From Staphylococcus sp. IVB6240 (GTDB lineage Bacteria > Bacillota > Bacilli > Staphylococcales > Staphylococcaceae), in assembly GCF_025558425.1 (NCBI RefSeq), contig NZ_CP094718.1:620001-684000 (forward strand): DNA of 64,000 nucleotides, read 5' to 3'. Numbering within the stretch: position 1 is the first letter of the stretch; each line of letters begins with the position of its first letter. Both the position numbers and the translations under genes were made by a program. Positions 59,201-64,000 of the stretch are shown here, one piece after another. The notes beneath the pieces are model-generated. The model made no database searches and had not been told where the DNA came from. It worked only from the letters and a program-made list of their open reading frames with translations.

Positions 59201-60251
59201 ATTGAAGGTTTGTTGCAACATAGTCAGCCATGTTGTTCATTTGACGTGCAAATGAATCATAGTCATGAACATGTACTAATTCCATATGAATAAAACGCTG
59301 ATTTGCTGCATAGCCTGCACCGTATGCAAGATAATCCGTTGGTTGTGTTTCTACAATTCGGTTACCATCGACAAAACCATGTACAAAAGCACTGTTAGCG
59401 TTACGTTTCATGTAAGCAATCTCACCATCAATTGTTGATGAGTCATTTGCAGTATCATGGATAACGATACCTTCAGGCTTACCAACACCACCACGATAGC
59501 CATAAAGTGGAATGTGACTAGAATAGTCTTCTTCATACTTAGGTACTGTATAGTTTTGGTTGCGAATATATGTGTTAATAGCTGAATTTACTTTTGGTTT
59601 ATAAGTTGGTTGTGACATTTGTGGTGATGCAACAGCCGCGCGGAAAGTAGTCGCTGTGTCTGGCGTCGTTGCAGAGCTACCTTTACCACCTACACGTGGA
59701 GGAGTAGGGGCGTTCGCATTTAATACTTCTGTTTCATTTACAGTTTGATCATTTTGTGACGTTGTATTATCTACATTTTGATTTGCACTTTCATTTGATT
59801 GTGCTAAATAAGGTGTTGCTGTTGCGTAAGTTGAATCAGAAGATGTATTATCTTCCGCTTCACTATGCATAGCGATATCTTGTTCATCAATTGGTGCTTC
59901 TTCTGATGTTAGTTCAGTAGATGCATCAGTAGTAGCCTCTTGAGATACTTCAGAAGGTTGAACTGACTGTTGTGTTTCGACATCAGTTGCCTCATTATTT
60001 ACATCTGAGTTAAGTTGTACTTTCGCTGGATCTGAATACGTTTGTGTACCAGCAATTTGATTATTATTTTCTGTTGTTTCTTGTTTTGCAACTTCCCCTT
60101 GTTGCTTTGCAGTTTCATCATTTAAAACATTAACAGGCTCTTGTTGTGTAGCTGTTGTCTCTGCAGCATCAGCATGATGAGCAGTCATAGCTGTTCCAGC
60201 GATTGTTAATGCAATCATAGAAGGTGTCTTATACCCAAATTTTTTAGCCAT
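56271..60251 (-). CDS. atl: Atl, bifunctional autolysin (amidase and glucosaminidase)
   Basis: 1326 residues. Signal peptide (ends near MTAHHADAAET), acidic low-complexity propeptide (about 30-240), N-acetylmuramoyl-L-alanine amidase_2 domain (about 245-410; IVIHDTA, WTHLAVTRH, DHVDPHGYL hold the zinc ligands and catalytic residues), seven GW/SH3b half-repeats (about 460-1070), and a C-terminal endo-beta-N-acetylglucosaminidase (about 1130-1326; SHALLETGHGTSQLSNGG with the Glu). It is cleaved between the repeats to two enzymes that split daughter cells. Slightly longer than S. aureus Atl (about 1256). The WalKR system controls it in S. aureus. Confidence 0.97.
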   Translation of the reverse strand: MAKKFGYKTPSMIALTIAGTAMTAHHADAAETTATQQEPVNVLNDETAKQQGEVAKQETTENNNQIAGTQTYSDPAKVQLNSDVNNEATDVETQQSVQPSEVSQEATTDASTELTSEEAPIDEQDIAMHSEAEDNTSSDSTYATATPYLAQSNESANQNVDNTTSQNDQTVNETEVLNANAPTPPRVGGKGSSATTPDTATTFRAAVASPQMSQPTYKPKVNSAINTYIRNQNYTVPKYEEDYSSHIPLYGYRGGVGKPEGIVIHDTANDSSTIDGEIAYMKRNANSAFVHGFVDGNRIVETQPTDYLAYGAGYAANQRFIHMELVHVHDYDSFARQMNNMADYVATNLQYYGLTPNSAEEDGRGTVWTHLAVTRHLGGTDHVDPHGYLHAHGYSYNELYDLIQEKYQTKMGITRPVGSSTVSKPVATKPTATKPVVTTKPSTTTKPTTNTVAKPTTPKTTTASQNHLTVANDLGYGRINTANKGLYATVYDQKGLQTNKTNQTLKVTKTANLNGKQFYLVTDAKSNALIGWVNKGDVQYQKAQAEQSLRKNYTLKPGTTVYSVPWGTNAQVQGQTSKATAQTFATQKQQKIGNTQWLYGTVNKLTGWVNSNNIIATPVKKPVVKPTATQPAVAKPITKVVVKQPTTKTMTKTPVKTNVISPLKVTSDSGMGRINTNNNGLRATVYDKNGIKTTATERTMRVSKKASLNGQNYYLVTDYLSGTHIGWVKQQDVNYRQSEYAQVINKNYTIDAGTKLYAAPWGSSNQVVGTVTGKNGQAFKAVRQQKVANTVYLYGTTDRLAGWVAQSALSLPKATSNVTSHVSRIGRLNVNNHGLKATVYDKTGKNADRFADKTYKITKTATANNQNYVLLQNTNGKTPLGWVNAKDVFSQSLGSTKPVKATYTVNNNTSGLYSMPWGTSKQRIDSLKQLANRTFNATKTVAVGNDTFVYGNVNRKTGWINQLDLTPVKNSPKKTSVVSAVKPYNTVATRAVTKPANEPANEPANEPALTQTLNDSNHYFINNNYGFYYNNAGDRTAAGQLSKYYENVFKVNKSAIVNGITWYYGTFQDGKKGWVKASDLRSQLVKQYKSAYTLNQAVNKQYSLMPKPQIQRVAGTWEDATVSETRRAMDTERIAKDAREKYQFLKLDQFQGLEASDLDKLLKNKGILHGQGQAFREAAITHNINEIYLISHALLETGHGTSQLSNGGYVNNQNQVVTNPSKKYYNMFGIGAFDHDAVRNGFKTAQNNGWDTVRKSIVGGAEFIKERYIGAGQNTLYRMRWNPHNPGVHQYATDITWASHNANRMKDYYDLIGQVGKYFDIDMYQK
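57229..57270 (-). repeat. 12-base tandem repeat inside atl
   Basis: GCTGGCTCATTT is repeated three times exactly at 57229-57264 and a partial fourth unit follows. It encodes (NEPA)n in the linker before the last GW repeat; the frame stays open in all copy numbers because 12 is divisible by three. Confidence 0.9.
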
Positions 60252-60333
60252 TTCATTTCTCCTTTGAACTCATAAAACTTTATTGAAAATCGAATACTAT
60301 TATTATATGACTTTGAACGCTGAAATAGGGATC

Positions 60334-60350
60334 TTTAATTAGATTGTAAT
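60334..60350 (-). promoter_or_regulatory. Candidate WalR-like site upstream of atl
   Basis: TTTAAT at 60334-60339 and TGTAAT at 60345-60350, with 5 bases between, differ in one base from the TGTWAH-N5-TGTWAH motif reported for WalR. It lies about 85-100 bases before the atl start. Short and degenerate motifs occur by chance in AT-rich DNA. Confidence 0.35.
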
Positions 60351-60434
60351 TTAACTTTAATATTGTATACGTAAATATAGGAAACCAACTTTTTAGTGGT
60401 TTAGCACTTCAAAGTAATCGTGTCATTATAGTTA

Positions 60435-60860
60435 TTAATTTATACTTTTTTTCATATATCGATGAGGGATATTCGCATCCATAAATATATCACCATATGC
60501 TTCATATCCTAATGTTTCATAAAAAGGAATTGCTTGTATTTGTGCACCGAGTTTAAAGTGAGAGAAACCATGTTTTATCGCAAGCTGTTCTAAAAACTGG
60601 ATAAGCTCCTTGCCAATTCCTTGTCCTCGATAGTCTTTCATAACAGCGACACGTTCAATTTTAGCTATTTCCTCTACACCGCGATAACGTGCAGTTGCAA
60701 TAGGATCGCCTGCGTCATTATAACCTATGATGTAATGTGCATGGGTTTCATTGTCATCATATTCTTCATCAGGAGAAACGCCTTGTTCTTGAATAAAAAC
60801 GGCATCACGTATTGCACGTACATCTTCATATTCTTTATCATTTAGCACTTCTTTAAACAT
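60435..60860 (-). CDS. GNAT-family N-acetyltransferase (ElaA-like)
   Basis: 141 residues. It begins FKEVLNDKEYEDVRAIRDAVFIQEQGVSPDEE, has the acetyl-CoA loop DYRGQGIGKELIQFLE and ends with FYETLGYEAYGD. Substrate unknown. In S. aureus a GNAT gene lies at this place between atl and lcpB. The AGGAGTG ribosome binding site is just upstream. Confidence 0.88.
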   Translation of the reverse strand: MFKEVLNDKEYEDVRAIRDAVFIQEQGVSPDEEYDDNETHAHYIIGYNDAGDPIATARYRGVEEIAKIERVAVMKDYRGQGIGKELIQFLEQLAIKHGFSHFKLGAQIQAIPFYETLGYEAYGDIFMDANIPHRYMKKSIN

Positions 60861-60951
60861 ATTATCACTCCTTATTTATGAATTGTTTTTATATTATATA
60901 AAATATTTTAGCTCTGCAATTGTTTATTTCAAATAAATACTTATAAAACCA

Positions 60952-60998
60952 AAAGAAGGTGTTAAACTTCTATCTAAAATAGAAGTAACACCTTCTTT
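60952..60998 (-). terminator. Terminator of the DUF2538-type gene
   Basis: AAAGAAGGTGTTA and TAACACCTTCTTT pair perfectly, with a second arm ACTTCTAT/ATAGAAGT inside. Confidence 0.85.
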
Positions 60999-61016
60999 GT
61001 ATATAAATAAATGAAA

Positions 61017-61487
61017 TTACATAGCGTTTTTTCTTACAAGTGCCGTATATTGCCAAAAGATACGCATTTGAACAAGGTTCCAGTTATTTAATCCCATTGT
61101 GTAACCAGATGGTTTAAAAATATGAACATCTGTGACTTCCAATGCCGCAGCCACAAGATATTGAATTGGAATACTTAAGTTTGTCATTTCTGGCGTCAAT
61201 ACATCTTCATTGTATACCCATGAGAAAGGGAGAGGGGCGTTGAACACATCAATCGCATCAAAAATTTCTGGCAACGCAACAATATAACATGCACCATCAA
61301 TAATAGGATTTGTTTCGCTTTCAGTATAATAAAGTAATAGCGCTTCATAGTTTTCTCTATGCGCATGATTGACAAAGAATAGCTGATTGCGGAAATGTGC
61401 AAGATCTTTACTATGAACAATCTGGCGTTCTAGCATATTGAACATTTCATTTATTTTATTAATTTTTTCTTGAGTATGGCCTGTCAT
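61017..61487 (-). CDS. DUF2538-type protein
   Basis: About 156 residues, cytoplasmic, no signal or membrane segment. I place it in the DUF2538 family by its position between atl-GNAT and lcpB in S. aureus and by similarity of length; the function is unknown. The ATG at 61487 is favoured over 61505 because AAAGGAGG lies right before it. It shares its operon with lcpB (24 bases upstream). Confidence 0.7.
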   Translation of the reverse strand: MTGHTQEKINKINEMFNMLERQIVHSKDLAHFRNQLFFVNHAHRENYEALLLYYTESETNPIIDGACYIVALPEIFDAIDVFNAPLPFSWVYNEDVLTPEMTNLSIPIQYLVAAALEVTDVHIFKPSGYTMGLNNWNLVQMRIFWQYTALVRKNAM

Positions 61488-61511
61488 GTAAGAGCCTCCT
61501 TTCATCTTTAT

Positions 61512-62708
61512 TCAATATACATTAGCTTCATATAGATTATTGTCTGTCGTTCCAGGATCAGTATATGGAGACTGTTCTATTTGTTGATCATGATATGCTG
61601 GATATTCATTTTGTGTTTCATTTGAAAAATCTACATCTGATGATGTTGCTTCATCATCAGAACTTCGATAAGTTTTATCTAATAAAAAGTCATCAATTTC
61701 TGCTAGAGGTGGAACATCACCGTATGCATCAATAACTCGGTACATGAGAATATCATCTTTTTTTATGCTAGACAAACCTAAATCTTTTCTTAACAAGTTG
61801 CTGGTTTTAATAAGATCATCTTCATCTGGTTTAATGTAGTAAATGCCATCTAGTAGCTCATTTTCGCCTTGTAGTTGTTGAGACTTCATTGTTGCACTGC
61901 CAGATAGATACGTTACAATGAGAGATCTTGTTTCATCATATGATAAGTTATGATGTGCATTTTTTCCTACAATCTCTATAATATCATCGAGCTTGCTTAA
62001 TGATTGTGTCTCTTGTGCTTTTTTGAATAAAATTTTGAGTACTTCCATTTGACGTTCGCCACGTTTTAAATCAGAGTCTTGTTTACGTGTACGTGTAATT
62101 GCCAATGCCTCATCGCCATTAAGCAATTGCTTCCCTTTTTTTAATTTGATACGACCTTGATCTGATGTGTTTGGCTCATTCAGGTCATAAGGGACATCAT
62201 ATTCAATCCCGCCAAGCTCATCTACTGTTTTCACAAATGCGTCCATATCGATACGAATAAAATAGTCGACAGGTACATTGAGTGTTTCTTCAACAGCCTC
62301 CATGGAAGCTTTAGGCCCACCATATGCGTGCGCATGTGTAATTTTATCGAAGTAATTGACTTCAGGTATGTAGCTTAATGTATCTCGGGGAATACTAAGT
62401 AAACGAATTTTTTTGGTGTCTGGATTTAAAGTTGATAAAATCATGGCATCCGTTCTTGATTGTTCCGCACTTTGGCCATTTTCACGTCGAGAACTACTAT
62501 CATCTATTCCTAAGAAAAGAATAGAGATCGGATCTGCCGTTGCATCAACAGGTTTTTCTCTTAAATTGGATTGACGTGTGTCTGATTCGGAAAAGGAATT
62601 TTTAAAAGCACCTTTTGATGAATGAAACAACATGAAACCAAAAATGGTAGGGACAACAATGAGCATTAATGCTAATACTGTTAATAATAATTTAAGTCCT
62701 CTATTCAT
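61512..62708 (-). CDS. lcpB: LCP-family protein LcpB
   Basis: 398 residues. One N-terminal membrane segment (about 7-28) and an extracellular LytR-CpsA-Psr domain (about 60-310) with ILFLGIDDSSS, RTDAMILSTLNP, LSIPRDTLSYIP and the Arg pair of GLLRTRTRKQD type (AITRTRKQDSD). LCP enzymes attach wall teichoic acid or capsule to peptidoglycan. S. aureus has MsrR, LcpB and LcpC; the position after atl points to LcpB. The C-terminal tail is Asn/Asp/Ser-rich. Confidence 0.88.
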   Translation of the reverse strand: MNRGLKLLLTVLALMLIVVPTIFGFMLFHSSKGAFKNSFSESDTRQSNLREKPVDATADPISILFLGIDDSSSRRENGQSAEQSRTDAMILSTLNPDTKKIRLLSIPRDTLSYIPEVNYFDKITHAHAYGGPKASMEAVEETLNVPVDYFIRIDMDAFVKTVDELGGIEYDVPYDLNEPNTSDQGRIKLKKGKQLLNGDEALAITRTRKQDSDLKRGERQMEVLKILFKKAQETQSLSKLDDIIEIVGKNAHHNLSYDETRSLIVTYLSGSATMKSQQLQGENELLDGIYYIKPDEDDLIKTSNLLRKDLGLSSIKKDDILMYRVIDAYGDVPPLAEIDDFLLDKTYRSSDDEATSSDVDFSNETQNEYPAYHDQQIEQSPYTDPGTTDNNLYEANVY

Positions 62709-62970
62709 GGATCATTGCTCCTAAAAAAGTGTTGAATTACAAATCATACTTTATTGTAATGTATTTTACAGGATACTTTCAATCATTTGGAACGAATAAA
62801 CGTTAGTGTATATAAAAATATTGAAGAAGTTATAGTGATTGTAAAAAGTTATTAACAATCAATTAGTTGTGGTCTCATACTTAAGACCGAATTTAACGAA
62901 AAGATGAATTTAACTTTTTAAATGGGGTAGAACATAAAGTAATAAAGATTAAAAATCGGAGGGAATAAAT

Positions 62971-63600
62971 ATGAAATTTAAAATTTTGTCGTTACTATTA
63001 TCTGCAGGAGTTGTTTTAGCCGCTTGTGGCAATGACAATGACGATAATATGAATAAAAATGATGATAAACAAGAAACAACACAAACTTCAACAAAAGAAA
63101 CAGACAATGATCAAAATAGTAAAGATGATCAAAACGATACGCAGTCATCAAATAATCAAAATAACAATACGGTCCAATTAAAAGATATTAAAACTGAACC
63201 AGAAAAAGCGATTAAAACTGCACAAGGCGCTTTTGATGGGGAAATGAAAAAAATTGAGTACAAGCAAGATAATGGAGAATGGATTTATAAAATTGATTTA
63301 GTAAATGGAAACAAAGAGTCAGAAGTGAAAGTATCTGACAAAGATAATAAAGTGATTCAAACTGAAGAAGAAACAGAAAACGATAACCAAGATAACAAAG
63401 CGATTAACTATAAAGATATGATTTCTTATGAAGAAGCAGTTAAGACGGCTCAAAAAGAATTAAAAGGTGACTTAAAACAATGGAAGTTAAATGAAGATGA
63501 TGGACAACTTGTTTATGAAGTCAAGATTACGAGTCAAAATGATGAACGTGAATATTTAATTGATGCGAAGTCAGGTAAGTTAATTGGTGAAGATAAGTAA
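62971..63600 (+). CDS. PepSY-domain lipoprotein
   Basis: 209 residues. Lipobox VVLAACGN near residue 16 gives a diacylated Cys, then an Asn/Asp/Gln-rich linker (about 20-70) and two PepSY-like units (about 75-130 and 145-209; EEAVKTAQKELKGDLKQWKLNEDDGQLVYEV). PepSY domains may modulate proteases or bind metals; the role here is unknown. It is anchored on the outside of the membrane. CGGAGGG precedes the start. Divergent from lcpB. Confidence 0.85.
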   Translation: MKFKILSLLLSAGVVLAACGNDNDDNMNKNDDKQETTQTSTKETDNDQNSKDDQNDTQSSNNQNNNTVQLKDIKTEPEKAIKTAQGAFDGEMKKIEYKQDNGEWIYKIDLVNGNKESEVKVSDKDNKVIQTEEETENDNQDNKAINYKDMISYEEAVKTAQKELKGDLKQWKLNEDDGQLVYEVKITSQNDEREYLIDAKSGKLIGEDK

Positions 63601-63609
63601 TTAAAGAGA

Positions 63610-63641
63610 AGCGGGGCAGCGATTGTTGCCTCGCTGTTTTT
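63610..63641 (+). terminator. Terminator after the PepSY lipoprotein gene
   Basis: AGCGgGGCA and TGCCtCGCT pair (one wobble), with six T after. Confidence 0.8.
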
Positions 63642-63651
63642 AGGCAAAAAA

Positions 63652-63680
63652 AGATGGCTGCGATCTAATCGCAACCATCT
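63652..63680 (-). terminator. Terminator of the flavohaemoprotein gene
   Basis: AGATGGCTGCGA and TCGCAACCATCT pair with one mismatch, with seven T on the reverse strand. Confidence 0.8.
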
Positions 63681-63691
63681 CTATAAATATA

Positions 63692-64000
63692 TTAGACTGC
63701 AACACTTAAACGTGGAACGAATGTTTCGAAGTGAATTCTGTTTTCGTCAACACCTAATTCTTGTAACTCTTGAATCATTGATTGTAAGAATGGTGTACCA
63801 CCACAGATATAAACTTCAGTATCATCTGCAAGGTAATCTTTAAGTTCTGCAGCTTTTAAGTAACCTTCTGCATCACGTAAGTGTGTGTGTAATTTCGCAT
63901 CTTTAGCTTCTGCTGTGATTTTATCTAGTTCTGCTTTGAAAGCAACATCTTTTTCTGAAGCAGCAACGTTGATGAATTTAACGTTAGTACCTTGTTGTGC
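63692..64000 (-). CDS. hmp: Flavohaemoprotein (nitric oxide dioxygenase), C-terminal fragment
   Basis: The last 102 codons of a leftward gene; the start lies beyond the window. The reverse strand holds the NAD-binding end of an FNR-type reductase: ADDTEVYICGGTPFLQSMIQ followed by LGVDENRIHFETFVPRL, the final motif of Hmp with Cys-Gly-Gly in place of the more usual Cys-Gly-Pro. Such proteins convert NO to nitrate and need a globin domain, which is not visible here. Other FNR-like flavoproteins are possible. Confidence 0.7.
   Translation of the reverse strand, partial: AQQGTNVKFINVAASEKDVAFKAELDKITAEAKDAKLHTHLRDAEGYLKAAELKDYLADDTEVYICGGTPFLQSMIQELQELGVDENRIHFETFVPRLSVAV

Overview
The window is chromosomal DNA from a Staphylococcus that is probably not S. 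aureus. It is AT-rich and carries a run of genes in the order known from S. aureus: trpS, spx, mecA, coiA, pepF, the small RNA RsaE, yjbH, yjbI, a CYTH gene, relQ, nadK, a pseudouridine synthase, mgtE, cpaA, fabI, ugtP-ltaA, murE, prfC, a TerC-type transporter, htrA, ktrD, comK, lplA, menA, menF-D-H-B, atl, lcpB. A Sdr-type LPXTG surface protein with a YSIRK-like signal, the seven-repeat Atl autolysin and the RsaE sequence all point to this genus. The gene assignments come from motif and family recognition by eye; no database search was run. I see no prophage, transposase or CRISPR array.

Layout. 1-5000: the start of trpS (leftward), then spx, mecA, coiA, pepF and RsaE. 5000-11200: an apparent insertion between rsaE and yjbH, holding a serine-aspartate repeat surface protein, a very large AraC-type regulator and a decayed MFS transporter gene with three reading-frame breaks. 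11400-24800: the yjbH-yjbI pair, CYTH protein, relQ-nadK-pseudouridine synthase-mgtE-cpaA run, fabI, an AI-2E family membrane protein, an alanine/sodium symporter, an esterase and a 2H phosphoesterase. 24800-37000: ltaA/ugtP (lipoteichoic acid anchor), murE, prfC, a manganese riboswitch with its TerC-family exporter, htrA, ktrD and a nucleotidase. 37000-41000: the most variable stretch, with a GNAT gene, an AT-rich overlapping pair (50-residue protein plus GNAT-like protein), palindromic repeats, tRNA-Ser and tRNA-Asn, and a frameshifted comK. 41000-52000: lplA, a degenerate CPBP membrane protein, a YolD-like gene under two LexA-type boxes, a FetAB-like ABC pair and the menaquinone cluster. 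52000-64000: an aminotransferase, two acyltransferases, atl, a GNAT gene, a DUF2538-type gene, lcpB, a PepSY lipoprotein and the 3' end of a flavohaemoprotein gene.

How the genes fit together. Spx, its adaptor YjbH and the Clp adaptor MecA form a proteolysis-controlled stress circuit. RelQ (ppGpp), CpaA and KtrD (potassium; known c-di-AMP targets in S. aureus) link nucleotide signalling to ion balance. MurE, UgtP/LtaA, OatA-like, Atl and LcpB act on the cell wall. The men genes supply the menaquinone on which RsaE/SrrAB respiratory control depends. comK carries a frame break, so the DNA uptake programme of which coiA is part may be impaired.

The best candidates for something undescribed are the overlapping two-gene module at 38159-38897, the surface-protein island at 5057-11181, and the LexA-box-controlled stand-alone YolD-like gene at 43391-43869.
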